Assembly (NCBI GenBank): GCA_964615775.1
Contig: CAZTQB010000004.1
Span: 16,271-80,270, forward strand
From: JALHOM01 sp964615775
GTDB taxonomy: Bacteria > Patescibacteriota > Saccharimonadia > Saccharimonadales > 2-12-FULL-41-12
Length of the DNA stretch: 64,000 nucleotides
Reading direction: 5' to 3'
The translations under genes were made by a program, and so were the position numbers. Below are positions 48,538 to 57,381 of the stretch, piece by piece (the first letter of the stretch is position 1; each line of letters opens with the position of its first letter). The notes under the pieces are model-generated. The model did not search any database and was not told the origin of the DNA. It saw nothing but the letters and a program-made list of their open reading frames with translations.

Positions 48538-50343
48538 ATGAGCATTCTATCAGAGGCCAATCAGCAGCAAATTGAAGATATTTTGGTGGCCGAAAACCAA
48601 ATCACAAGAGAGCAGTTGGCGGAAGTAAAAGAGCTAGCTGTCAAAAATTCCAAGCCGATTATGGAGGCACTTATTAATGATGGTCACGTGTCTAGTGAAT
48701 TTTTAACCAAAGCTATTGCCAAGGTTAATCTTGTGCCATATGTTAACTTACTTGATGCTCATATCGAAAAAGATGTTTTACGTCTACTCTCTAAAGAGAT
48801 AGCTGAACGTTATATGGCAGTGCCGTTAGGACAGATCGACAACAAGCTAGTAGTTGCTATGCTTGATGCAGATAATGTACAGGCGGTTGATTTCTTGTCT
48901 AATAGGATTGGTCGTCAGCTTAAGGTTTATACTGCTAGCGAAGAGGGAATCCGTAAAGTAATATCTCAGTACGATGAAGATGTGGAGGCAGATGTAGCCA
49001 AAGCGATTGGTGTAAATATCAAAAAAACCGGAGAGCAAGGTACTGAGGATTTGCAGAACGCGGCTCAACATGCTGAAAATACCATAAAGACCATCGTCCA
49101 GGATTCGCCAATCAGCAAAGCTCTATCTTCTATATTAGAGTATGCTGCTAAAAGTAGAGCTAGTGATATACACATTGAGCCGCTAGAGCATGAGCTAAAA
49201 ATTCGCTGTCGAATTGACGGTGTGCTAAGAGAGATCATGAAATTACCTAAAGAGACTGAACCGCCGTTAATATCGCGTATCAAGATTCTTAGTAACCTAA
49301 AGATTGATGAGCATCGTATACCCCAAGATGGGCAATTTACAGTTATGGTGGTAGATAAACCAATCGACCTACGTATTGCGATTAGTCCTGTAGTGTGGGG
49401 TGAGCAAGTGGTGATTAGATTGCTCGACAAATCTGGTACTTCTCTTAAGCTAGAGGCGATGGGATATAAAGGACGAGCTTTGAAGGCAATTCGCAAAGGG
49501 CTAGAGTATTCTAATGGCATGATCTTAACCTCTGGTCCAACTGGCTCTGGTAAGTCTACTTCTCTATATGCACTGCTGCAAGAGATAAAAAATGACACCA
49601 TAAACATTGTTACCTTAGAGGATCCAGTTGAGTACAAGATGGACGGTATCAATCAGATCCAAGTTAATGCTGAGGTAGGTTTAACTTTTGCATCTGGTTT
49701 GCGGTCAATTTTGCGTCAGGACCCTGATGTGGTGATGGTTGGTGAGATTCGAGATAAAGAAACAGCCAACTTGGCAGTTCAGGCTGCTCTAACTGGCCAC
49801 TTAGTTTTTAGTACACTTCACACTAACTCAGCATCTGGTATTTTGCCTAGACTTCTAGACATGGGTATTGAGCCATTTTTGATTGCTTCTACTGTGAGAA
49901 CAGTTATTGGTCAGCGTTTGGTGCGTCGAATCGCCGATAAAAATAAAGCAAACTACAAAGCTTCGATCACTGAGGCAGAGGCAATTCATCAAAATATTGG
50001 ACATCTTTTACCGCCAACAGAAGAAGCAAAAGCTAAAGTCAGTGAAGATTTAGGCTACGAAAACTTGCCACTTAGTACTGAAAACGCTTATACTTTATAC
50101 AAGGGTAAAGATAGCCCTGAAACTCCATCTGGCTATAAGGGTCGAATGGGACTTTATGAAGTATTTGAGGTTGATGAGTCAATCCAAAAACTGATTCTAG
50201 AGCGTGCAACTAGTAGTGAAATCCAAAAAGTTGCAAGAGAAAACGGCATGATTGACATGCGTGAAGACGGATATCTCAAAGCTCTAGCAGGACTAACTAC
50301 CATAAGTGAAGTTAACCGCGTAGCGGCTGCAGATAGTGCCTAA
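48538..50343 (+). CDS. pilB: Type IV pilus extension ATPase PilB, lacking the tetracysteine zinc motif
   Basis: This 601-residue protein has an N-terminal MshEN/GSPII_E_N domain (about 1-160, with AIGVNIKKTG ending it) and a hexameric secretion-ATPase core: SDIHIEP, Walker A GPTGSGKSTS, the Asp box VEYKMDG and LTFASGLRSILRQDPDVVMVGEIRD, His box TGHLVFSTLHTNSA. PilB drives pilin polymerisation. The region after GQRLVRRI, where PilB/GspE usually has CxxC...CxxC, is cysteine-free and longer than average, ending TPSGYKGRMGLYEVFEV. Good SD-like AGGGC. Confidence 0.95.
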   Translation: MSILSEANQQQIEDILVAENQITREQLAEVKELAVKNSKPIMEALINDGHVSSEFLTKAIAKVNLVPYVNLLDAHIEKDVLRLLSKEIAERYMAVPLGQIDNKLVVAMLDADNVQAVDFLSNRIGRQLKVYTASEEGIRKVISQYDEDVEADVAKAIGVNIKKTGEQGTEDLQNAAQHAENTIKTIVQDSPISKALSSILEYAAKSRASDIHIEPLEHELKIRCRIDGVLREIMKLPKETEPPLISRIKILSNLKIDEHRIPQDGQFTVMVVDKPIDLRIAISPVVWGEQVVIRLLDKSGTSLKLEAMGYKGRALKAIRKGLEYSNGMILTSGPTGSGKSTSLYALLQEIKNDTINIVTLEDPVEYKMDGINQIQVNAEVGLTFASGLRSILRQDPDVVMVGEIRDKETANLAVQAALTGHLVFSTLHTNSASGILPRLLDMGIEPFLIASTVRTVIGQRLVRRIADKNKANYKASITEAEAIHQNIGHLLPPTEEAKAKVSEDLGYENLPLSTENAYTLYKGKDSPETPSGYKGRMGLYEVFEVDESIQKLILERATSSEIQKVARENGMIDMREDGYLKALAGLTTISEVNRVAAADSA

Positions 50344-50356
50344 GGAGGGTGAATAG

Positions 50357-51427
50357 GTGGGAACACAAACATTACGCATAGAATTATTACTAGAGGAGGT
50401 GATTAAGCAAAAAGCCTCTGATCTTCACTTGCAGGTAGGCTTGGCACCAATTTTGCGTGTTGATGGGGCCTTGGCTCCAATTGCCGGTACGTCAGTATTA
50501 ACCGAAGAGATGGTTGAAAATCTAGTATTTGCAATTTTAGATGATGAACAAAAACAGATATTGCTCAAAGACAAAGAGTTTGATTTTAGCTTTGCGTTCG
50601 GAGATTTAGGGCGTTTTCGTGTAAACGCTTTTCACGAACGAGGCAATCTGGCGGCAGCTCTACGTCTTATTCCTAACGAAATTTTGACAATTGAGCAGCT
50701 AGGTCTACCTAAGGTTATTGAGAAATTTTCTAATTATCCACGGGGTTTGGTGTTAGTTACTGGTCCAACTGGCTCTGGTAAGTCTACGACATTGGCGGCT
50801 TTGGTCGACAGAATTAATACCGAACGAGCAACTCATATTATCACTATCGAAGATCCAATTGAGTTTACGCACAAGAGTAAAAAATCGGTAATTGTGCAAA
50901 GGGAAGTGCATTATGATACATACTCATTTTCTGCGGCTCTTCGCTCAAGTTTGCGTCAAGACCCTGACGTAGTTTTGCTAGGCGAGATGCGTGATCTTGA
51001 AACCATAGCAGCAGCAATCACTATTGCAGAGACCGGGCATTTAGTATTCGCTACTCTACACACTAACTCAGCGGCTCAAAGTATTGATCGTATGATTGAT
51101 GTTTTTCCGCCACATCAGCAGCCGCAGGTGAGAGCTCAGTTAAGTAATATTTTGATGGCAATTTGTTCACAAAGACTTGTGCCAACTATTGGTGGTGGAC
51201 GAGTGGCTGCAGCCGAGATTTTGGTAGCTACCCCTGCTGTTCGTAACATTGTACGAGAGGGTAAGACTCATCAACTAGATGCAGTAATCCAAACTGGTGC
51301 CGAACACGGAATGCAGAGCATGGACAAAACACTTGTATCGCTAATTCACGCCGGAACAATTTCTTATGAAGAAGCCCGCAATTTCTCAGTAGATATTGAA
51401 GAGCTAGATAGGTTAATGCGAGGGTAA
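50357..51427 (+). CDS. pilT: Type IV pilus retraction ATPase PilT
   Basis: This 356-residue protein has an N-terminal PAS-like domain beginning IELLLEEVIKQKASDLHLQVG and the AIRNLVxE-type end of the retraction ATPases (here the C-terminus carries IVREGKTHQLDAVIQTG, the PilT signature). Walker A GPTGSGKSTT, Asp box DPIEFTHKSK and RQDPDVVLLGEMRDLETI, His box TGHLVFATLHTNSAAQSIDRMID. PilT depolymerises the pilus for twitching. Start is a GTG with SD AAGGAGG. Its presence implies retractile pili. Confidence 0.96.
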   Translation: MGTQTLRIELLLEEVIKQKASDLHLQVGLAPILRVDGALAPIAGTSVLTEEMVENLVFAILDDEQKQILLKDKEFDFSFAFGDLGRFRVNAFHERGNLAAALRLIPNEILTIEQLGLPKVIEKFSNYPRGLVLVTGPTGSGKSTTLAALVDRINTERATHIITIEDPIEFTHKSKKSVIVQREVHYDTYSFSAALRSSLRQDPDVVLLGEMRDLETIAAAITIAETGHLVFATLHTNSAAQSIDRMIDVFPPHQQPQVRAQLSNILMAICSQRLVPTIGGGRVAAAEILVATPAVRNIVREGKTHQLDAVIQTGAEHGMQSMDKTLVSLIHAGTISYEEARNFSVDIEELDRLMRG

Positions 51428-51431
51428 ATAA

Positions 51432-52649
51432 ATGTTAAGTTTTGAGTACGAAGCTCGCGACCCCAACACAGGCCAAAAGGTCAAGTCTATGGTAGAGGCA
51501 GCCAATGAAATGGCTGCAGCTAAGATGATTCAAGGCCAAGGCTTGGCTCCTTTAGACATCAAGCCGATTGGAGCCAGTGACAAAGGGCTGAATGGTTTTC
51601 GTAATCATATATCTACCAAACAAAAGATTGTTTTTTCTAGGCAGATGTCAACTCTTATCAATGCTGGCTTGCCACTGGTGCAGAGTCTAAGAAATGTCGC
51701 TGATCAGACAGAAAACAAAGCTTTTAAGGTGGTGATAAATAAAATTATTGCCGACGTAGAAGGCGGAAGTGCCTTAAGCAATGCATTAGCCAAGCACCCC
51801 AAAGTTTTTAACAATATTTATGTTAACTTGATTGCTGCTGGCGAAGTATCTGGTAACTTAGATACCGCATTAGAGCGGATTGCTTTCCAACAAGAAAAAG
51901 ACGCCGAAATTGTGTCAAAAATTCGTGGGGCTATGGCTTACCCGGCAATCGTTATATTGGTGATGTTACTTGTCGTAGGCTTTATGATTATTAAGGTTTT
52001 GCCGCAGGTTAAGGTGATCTACCAAGATATTCCAGGAGCATCTTTGCCGTTTATTACTCGAGCCTTGCTGGCAGTTTCTGACTTTACTGTGAAATATTGG
52101 TGGGTGGTAATATTAGCTTTGGCTTTTTTGACCTTTATGGGTACACGTTATGCTCGCACCGGGCCAGGCAAAGAGGTTGTCGACAAAGCCAAGATGAAGG
52201 CTTGGCCGTTTGGCACATTGTTTATGAAGGTCTATATGGCTCGTTTTGCTCGTACTGGTACTACTTTGGTAGCTAGTGGCGTACCATTAATCCAATCGTT
52301 AGAAGTTATTTCGCAGTCAATTAATAACGTACATGTCGAGCGGTCTATCAAAAACGCCATCGAGAAAGTGAAAGGCGGTAAGTCGTTAGCCGACGCTCTA
52401 GAGGGCGACCCTAACTTTTTGCCACTAGTGCCTAACATGCTTCGGATTGGTGAAGAGTCTGGAGCGTTAGAGGACATGATGGCTAAGACTGCCGACTACT
52501 ACGAAAAAGAGGTCGATAACGCTATCAAGACCATCAGTACAATCATAGAGCCGCTTTTGATGGTGATCTTGGGTGTAGTGGCGTTTATTATTGTGGCAGC
52601 AGTGCTTTTGCCTATTTATGGCTTGGCTGGCAAAAACATGATTCGTTAG
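51432..52649 (+). CDS. pilC: Type IV pilus platform protein PilC
   Basis: This 405-residue inner-membrane protein has two GspF domains (about 65-190 and 270-395), each followed by hydrophobic helices. Family segments are FSRQMSTLINAGLPLVQSLR and FARTGTTLVASGVPLIQSLEV, each near a VEGGSALSNAL or VKGGKSLADAL partner, and PNMLRIGEESGALEDMM, IIEPLLMVILGVV. It couples PilB/PilT rotation to pilin insertion. It lies 4 nt after pilT. Confidence 0.96.
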   Translation: MLSFEYEARDPNTGQKVKSMVEAANEMAAAKMIQGQGLAPLDIKPIGASDKGLNGFRNHISTKQKIVFSRQMSTLINAGLPLVQSLRNVADQTENKAFKVVINKIIADVEGGSALSNALAKHPKVFNNIYVNLIAAGEVSGNLDTALERIAFQQEKDAEIVSKIRGAMAYPAIVILVMLLVVGFMIIKVLPQVKVIYQDIPGASLPFITRALLAVSDFTVKYWWVVILALAFLTFMGTRYARTGPGKEVVDKAKMKAWPFGTLFMKVYMARFARTGTTLVASGVPLIQSLEVISQSINNVHVERSIKNAIEKVKGGKSLADALEGDPNFLPLVPNMLRIGEESGALEDMMAKTADYYEKEVDNAIKTISTIIEPLLMVILGVVAFIIVAAVLLPIYGLAGKNMIR

Positions 52650-52655
52650 CAATGG

Positions 52656-52684
52656 TTGCTAAGCATAAGCATAACTGGTATATT
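52656..52684 (+). promoter_or_regulatory. Promoter for the major pilin gene
   Basis: TTGCTA (52656-52661) and TATATT (52679-52684) are separated by 17 nt. The leader is about 37 nt with the SD-like AGGGGG before the ATG at 52728. Confidence 0.6.
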
Positions 52685-52727
52685 TAACTTATAAATAATT
52701 ATTAAATACCTTCTAGGGGGCATAGAA

Positions 52728-53198
52728 ATGAAACAACTGTACAAATCTAAAAGAGAAGAAGGCTTCACAATTATCGAGGTTTTGATCGTGCTAGCTATTG
52801 CTGGGCTTATTATCTTGATTGTTTTCTTAGCTGTACCGGCTCTTCAACGAAATAGTCGAAATACCCAACGCAAAAATGCTGTTAGTTCAATTGGTGGAGC
52901 TTTAGGTGAATATGTCAACAATCATAACGGTCAACTACCTGGAGACAATGCTAAATTTCAATCTGATGTTCTCACGAATACAAAAAGTAAATACTTTGAT
53001 ACTGTAACCTATAGCTCTGTTGCTGCAGCTGATAATCAACAATCAACTGACACTAACTCTGTTACTGTTTATAAAGGAACAAAATGCAATAGTGCGGGAG
53101 ATGCTGCAACTCTATCTGGTGCTTCTAGTAGAAGCGTAGCGGCACTTTATGCAGTTGAATCTGGTGGCGGTACTCAGAGCCAGTGTCAAGAACTTTAG
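52728..53198 (+). CDS. pilA: Type IV major pilin (PilA-like)
   Basis: This 156-residue prepilin has a short basic leader (11 residues) ending EEG, then FTIIEVLIVLAIAGLIIL with Glu5, the class III cleavage/methylation site. The helix runs to about residue 60, followed by a globular domain with YVNNHNGQLPGD. Two Cys only, C120 and C153, bracket a 32-residue loop near the C-terminus, a typical D-loop. Its own promoter and terminator fit a highly expressed major subunit. Confidence 0.93.
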   Translation: MKQLYKSKREEGFTIIEVLIVLAIAGLIILIVFLAVPALQRNSRNTQRKNAVSSIGGALGEYVNNHNGQLPGDNAKFQSDVLTNTKSKYFDTVTYSSVAAADNQQSTDTNSVTVYKGTKCNSAGDAATLSGASSRSVAALYAVESGGGTQSQCQEL

Positions 53199-53215
53199 TT
53201 TGAGTTATATTGCAT

Positions 53216-53245
53216 AAAAATGCCCTGCTATAGGGCATTTTTATG
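53216..53245 (+). terminator. Rho-independent terminator after pilA
   Basis: An 11-bp perfect stem (AAAAATGCCCT at 53216-53226, AGGGCATTTTT at 53232-53242) has a 5-nt loop. The pilD -10 box begins 5 nt later. Confidence 0.92.
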
Positions 53246-53246
53246 T

Positions 53247-53252
53247 TAGAAT
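53247..53252 (+). promoter_or_regulatory. -10 box of predicted leaderless pilD promoter
   Basis: TAGAAT at 53247-53252 (extended, ATGT before it) ends 6 nt before the ATG at 53259. No SD is present. Packed directly behind the pilA terminator. Confidence 0.6.
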
Positions 53253-53258
53253 TTACTT

Positions 53259-54083
53259 ATGGTTATTTTAGTTTTGGTAGTTTTAGGGCTGGCCTTAGGT
53301 AGCTTTGCTAACGCATTGGTTTGGCGAGTGTACAAACAGTCGAAGTCTAGCAAAAAACTGGCCAGCAAATACTCGATTACCCGCGGCCGCTCTATGTGCG
53401 TAGATTGTGGCCACAAGTTAAGTTTTCTCGATCTTGTGCCTGTAATCAGCTGGGTGGGCCTAAGAGGCAAGTGTAGATACTGCCACAAAAAGATTTCTTG
53501 GCAATATCCTGGTGTTGAGCTAGCCACCGCTGTTTTATTTGTATTGTCTTATGTGTTTTGGCCAGTTGGTTTGGCGGGCAAAGAATGGCTGGCTTTTGGG
53601 TTGTGGCTGGCTATATTGACTGGTTTTGTGGCATTGATAGTCTATGACTTCCGTTGGATGATTTTGCCAAATAAAATTATTCTTCCACTTTATTTTTTGG
53701 CTGTAATTTTTGTTGTCGTTAAACTGTGGGCTAGTGCAGATATCATTAAATCCCTGTCAGAGCTTGTCTTGGCGGTGTTCATAGGTGGCGGTATTTTCTA
53801 TATATTATTTAGAGTATCGAAAGAGAAATGGATTGGTGGTGGCGATGTAAAATTAGGGCTTTTGTTGGGTGCTTTAGCTTTAACCCCTATGAACGCTATG
53901 ATGCTACTATTTTTTGCTTCACTACTTGGCTGTATATATATTTTGCCTCGCATGTTAAGCAAAAAAATTACTAAACATACCAAAATTCCGTTCGGACCAT
54001 TTTTGATAATCGGCTGTATACTGGTGGTGCTTTTCGGGCAAGTGGTCAGTGACTGGTATTTTGCTCACCTAATATATAGATAA
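53259..54083 (+). CDS. pilD: Prepilin peptidase PilD/GspO
   Basis: This 274-residue polytopic aspartyl protease cleaves and N-methylates prepilins. The N-terminal cytosolic domain keeps the zinc tetracysteine (CVDCGH, then CRYCHK), the methylase-associated region. Catalytic Asp lie in VYDFRWMILPN and the conserved GGGDVKLGLLLG. Eight or so membrane helices. Retention of these zinc Cys contrasts with their loss in PilB. A leaderless-type promoter lies directly after the pilA terminator. Confidence 0.95.
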   Translation: MVILVLVVLGLALGSFANALVWRVYKQSKSSKKLASKYSITRGRSMCVDCGHKLSFLDLVPVISWVGLRGKCRYCHKKISWQYPGVELATAVLFVLSYVFWPVGLAGKEWLAFGLWLAILTGFVALIVYDFRWMILPNKIILPLYFLAVIFVVVKLWASADIIKSLSELVLAVFIGGGIFYILFRVSKEKWIGGGDVKLGLLLGALALTPMNAMMLLFFASLLGCIYILPRMLSKKITKHTKIPFGPFLIIGCILVVLFGQVVSDWYFAHLIYR

Positions 54084-54100
54084 AACCATATAGCTTATGC

Positions 54101-54106
54101 TATAAT
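54101..54106 (+). promoter_or_regulatory. -10 box for the minor pilin cluster
   Basis: TATAAT at 54101-54106 (extended, ATGC before it). The leader to the GTG at 54137 is about 24 nt and has an SD-like AGGG/GTAGG. Confidence 0.6.
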
Positions 54107-54136
54107 TTATGCCAAAGAAGGGTAGGACTTAAGCAA

Positions 54137-55057
54137 GTGATTGTCATAAGACGCTTTACAGATATAAAGATTGCCAAAAAGTTAGTTGGCAGCATGTATG
54201 GCTACACGATTATTGAGGTTATAATATTTTTGACTATCTCAACTGCTTTGTTTTTATCTGTCAGTATGATGATGAGTGGTCGCAATGACCGCACCAGGTT
54301 CTCACAGGCTGTAGTCGACCTAGACGAAAACCTCCAGGACGTCTTTAACGACGTATCATCTGGTTACTATCCTTCAGATAACAATGTTAAATGTGAGAAA
54401 GTGAGTGGGACTGAGATACCTAAATTAACAACTGATAGTGTTGGACAAGGTTCGAATAGCGGTTGCGTATTTGCGGGTAAATTGGTGACTATGCCAAAAA
54501 AGTCTTATGATGGATCGGGAGTAGACAAAGGGGGCTACTTTATTCACGCTATGGTTTCGGTTGAAGACGCAGATTTTAATAAAATGAACTGCACAAAATT
54601 ATTAGGTGGCAGAAATTCAGAAACAGATTCTGGCCAACAAAACCCTGGTGTGCGTGAAGAAAGATCGATCCAGGCCGGACTACAAGTTACGAAAGTTCTT
54701 TTGGCCAACATAGACAGTTCGGGTAATTCTGTGGGCAGAGAGTTTAAAAGTAAAGAAATACAAGGTTTTGCCTCGGTATATGACTTTGCTGGTGAACTAG
54801 GGCCTAATAACTCAAAAACTGGTAATAGTTCAAGAGTAAAACTTCATGCATATGGTCATGATAGTGGAACAGATAGAGCTGCCCTCTCAACCACTAGTAA
54901 TGCTCCAGACTATAGGCATTTCTTGCCCGTAGAGGGTGCAAACAAAATAACTATCTGCCTAGCCCAAGATGGCAATGGACGTAAGGCAGCAATAGTGATT
55001 TCAGCCAATATGTCTACTGAACGGTTCATAGATAACGTACCTGCGGAGTGTAGCTAG
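54137..55057 (+). CDS. Minor pilin 1 (prepilin-like)
   Basis: This 306-residue protein has a class III-type signal: basic leader ending MYG, then YTIIEVIIFLTISTALFLSVS with Glu5, hydrophobic helix, and a globular domain with Cys pairs. GTG start. It is longer than PilA and encoded in a cluster of four prepilin/PilX-like genes, so it is probably a pilus-tip or initiation-complex component. Tandem end-to-start with the next gene (stop TAG directly followed by GTG). Confidence 0.85.
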   Translation: MIVIRRFTDIKIAKKLVGSMYGYTIIEVIIFLTISTALFLSVSMMMSGRNDRTRFSQAVVDLDENLQDVFNDVSSGYYPSDNNVKCEKVSGTEIPKLTTDSVGQGSNSGCVFAGKLVTMPKKSYDGSGVDKGGYFIHAMVSVEDADFNKMNCTKLLGGRNSETDSGQQNPGVREERSIQAGLQVTKVLLANIDSSGNSVGREFKSKEIQGFASVYDFAGELGPNNSKTGNSSRVKLHAYGHDSGTDRAALSTTSNAPDYRHFLPVEGANKITICLAQDGNGRKAAIVISANMSTERFIDNVPAECS

Positions 55058-55534
55058 GTGTCGCTATTTAGATCTCAGTCTGGCGATACAATCATGGAAG
55101 TCTTGATTTCTACAGCAGTTCTAAGCTTAATACTTGCCAGTACTTTTACGCTGGCTAATCGGGCTTCAGCCACTACTCGTACGGCTCAAGAACGTGGCGA
55201 AGCAAGTAAAATAGCAATATCTCAGCTAGAGACGCTTAAGGCTTTTATGAAGTTTAGCTCAGACAATTTACCAGTCGAGGGTGGGAGGTTTTGTCTCAAG
55301 GAAGGTCCGTCGGGTTCGATAGATAAAAAAAGTGTTAGCTCTGTTGACTCTAATGGAGTGATTACAGACACTGGTACTATCTGTAAAGATAGCTACTATA
55401 ACTTTTACATCACGCGAGGGTCTGGAGACTACAAAGATGTTTATACATCATCTGTAGTGTGGGAGGCTGTGTCTGGCGGTAAATACAATCGACTTGATAT
55501 GCCCTACAGACTTTATGCCGATACAGAGGAATAA
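55058..55534 (+). CDS. Minor pilin 2 (prepilin-like, PilV-type)
   Basis: This 158-residue protein has a prepilin-like N-terminus: SQSG then DTIMEVLISTAVLSLILAS, with Asp at position +1 of the predicted mature protein and Glu at +5. The downstream region (QERGEASKIAISQLETLKAF) resembles PilV/GspI-type minor pilins. GTG start placed directly after the previous stop. It contains two Cys. The acidic +1 residue is unusual and could alter N-methylation or cleavage. Confidence 0.82.
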   Translation: MSLFRSQSGDTIMEVLISTAVLSLILASTFTLANRASATTRTAQERGEASKIAISQLETLKAFMKFSSDNLPVEGGRFCLKEGPSGSIDKKSVSSVDSNGVITDTGTICKDSYYNFYITRGSGDYKDVYTSSVVWEAVSGGKYNRLDMPYRLYADTEE

Positions 55535-55539
55535 ATAAG

Positions 55540-56283
55540 ATGAGTAGAGGCAAAATTATTAACAACCAAAGAGGCTTTACGATAATAGAGCTACTGATAG
55601 CAACCACTATTTTTAGTGTGATTTTACTAGTAGCAACCAGCGGGATTATATACCTAGGGAGGATTTTTTATAAAGGTATCTCATCATCTAAAACTCAAGA
55701 AAAAGTTCGCTCAATATCTGAAGAACTTAATAAATCATTACAATATTCTGGTGCAGTACCTGTGTCTGTAGATCGTGGTCCAACAGTTAAAACTCTGTGT
55801 ATGGGTGATACAAGGTATTACTACTCAATCGGCACAACGGTAGACGACCCAGGAGCAAGCCTGAATGACAATAATAACCTAGGTAGTGTAGGATTAGTTG
55901 CTGTTCGTTTGGGAGAGTATAAAAGAGATACGCCTAGAGGCCCAATTACTGGTATAAATGCGTCTTCATGTAGTGCGTGTCCGGGCGACAGGTACTCTTC
56001 TTGTTGGCTTGAAAAGCGGCAATTATTGTCTAAAAACATGCGTCTTACGGAATTTGATGTTAAGCAATTTGGTCAACCAAGTAACAATTTATGGCGTACC
56101 AAAATTGGTATTGCTTACGGCGATATTGATTTATTTGTAAAAAGCGACGGTAACCCTATAAGCGATGCGGAGTTCAAAGAACCTGCCAAAGCTAGTGGTG
56201 CAAGATGTATGTCAAGTCAATCTGGCGGGAGCTTTTGTGCTGTATCAAAATTAGACACAACACTAAAAAGGCGTGTAAGATAA
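55540..56283 (+). CDS. Minor pilin 3 (prepilin-like, PilW/GspJ-type)
   Basis: This 247-residue protein has a canonical class III signal: leader ending NQRG, then FTIIELLIATTIFSVILLVATSG with Glu5. The globular part is Cys-rich (GINASSCSACPGDRYSSCW, later CMSSQSGGSFCAV), suggesting disulfides. Length and place fit PilW/GspJ-type minor pilins that prime pilus assembly. It starts 5 nt after the previous stop. Confidence 0.85.
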   Translation: MSRGKIINNQRGFTIIELLIATTIFSVILLVATSGIIYLGRIFYKGISSSKTQEKVRSISEELNKSLQYSGAVPVSVDRGPTVKTLCMGDTRYYYSIGTTVDDPGASLNDNNNLGSVGLVAVRLGEYKRDTPRGPITGINASSCSACPGDRYSSCWLEKRQLLSKNMRLTEFDVKQFGQPSNNLWRTKIGIAYGDIDLFVKSDGNPISDAEFKEPAKASGARCMSSQSGGSFCAVSKLDTTLKRRVR

Positions 56284-56293
56284 AAGAGGTGTA

Positions 56294-57370
56294 ATGCTTA
56301 TGAATAGTAAAAAAAATCTGCAACTTAGAGATGACCAAAGGGGTATAGTTTCGATTTTTATAACAGTTATTATAATTTTATTAATGAGCTTGATTATTCT
56401 TGCTATGGCACGTAATTCTACTCGCGAAGGTCGCCAATCGCTTGATAGACAGCTAAGCGACCAAGCTTTTTATAATGCAGAGTCTGGCATAAACGACTGG
56501 ACAAAGTATATTAATGAATATAAAAATAATCCTTCTCTTCCAGTAAAAAAGACAGAGTGTGACCCCAAAGGAGTCCCTGCTACATTGCCTAAGCCACCAA
56601 ACAATGAACTTGATGGGTCAAATGGGGTCAACAAATACACATGTGTTATGTATAACAGAACGCCGAGCTACTTGGTAAGTCAAAATAAGGCCGACGCATC
56701 AGAAGTTTTTCTCATTAAACCACAGTCTACCATTAATCATATAGACATTAAATGGTCTGTCGATGGTGCGAGCTTATCTGGTTGTGGGTTATTTTCTAGC
56801 TCTACGCTACCAACTTCGTCAGCTGTCACATCTTGCAGTATTGGTGGTTTAAGGCTAGAACTTTTTAAGAAGAACCAAACTAGCAGAGATGCTTATATTA
56901 ACAACTCTATGGTATTTTATGCCTTCCCTAATAATGGTAATGGAAACCCTAATATTTCTTTTGCTGAAGCGGCAGGTGATAAAAAAGGTGCAAAAAAGAT
57001 AGCGAGTTGTACCGGTCAAGAATGTAGCGTGACGGTTAATAATATAAATATTGCTACCCAAGAAGAGTATTATCTGGTTGTAAAACGAATCTATCTTATG
57101 GCTGACACAAGTACCGTAGTAGTTAGTGGTGGACTTGATTCTAACGTTGTAGCTATGCTTGATTCGCAGGTTGAGATTGACGTAACTGGTAAAGCCAATG
57201 ATGTTCTTCGTAGGATAAAGGTTCATAAGCCCCTTGAGGATCAATACACTCAAGTTGGAACAGGAGTTGATTCATTGGCCTCGGCTCAGTCGATTTGTAA
57301 ACTTATCAAAATTCAAACTAGCACTACTCCGAATTCGATTGATACTATCGTTCATGATGATTGTGAATAA
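56294..57370 (+). CDS. PilX-like pilus assembly protein
   Basis: This 358-residue protein has an N-terminal DQRGIVSIFITVIIILLMSLI then ILAMARNS helix of PilX_N type: RG followed by the hydrophobic helix, without Glu5 (it has S-I-F at that point) but with the typical SDQAFYNAESGINDW segment. The outer domain is strand-rich with several Cys. PilX-type proteins take part in the minor pilin complex. Two in-frame ATGs (56294, 56300). The gene ends the + strand pilus cluster. Confidence 0.82.
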   Translation: MLMNSKKNLQLRDDQRGIVSIFITVIIILLMSLIILAMARNSTREGRQSLDRQLSDQAFYNAESGINDWTKYINEYKNNPSLPVKKTECDPKGVPATLPKPPNNELDGSNGVNKYTCVMYNRTPSYLVSQNKADASEVFLIKPQSTINHIDIKWSVDGASLSGCGLFSSSTLPTSSAVTSCSIGGLRLELFKKNQTSRDAYINNSMVFYAFPNNGNGNPNISFAEAAGDKKGAKKIASCTGQECSVTVNNINIATQEEYYLVVKRIYLMADTSTVVVSGGLDSNVVAMLDSQVEIDVTGKANDVLRRIKVHKPLEDQYTQVGTGVDSLASAQSICKLIKIQTSTTPNSIDTIVHDDCE

Positions 57371-57381
57371 AGTAGGCTAGT

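Noticed and set aside
49065..49652. 195-aa antisense open frame inside pilB
   Set aside because: It mirrors the codon periodicity of pilB and has low-complexity Ser/Ile/Leu content.
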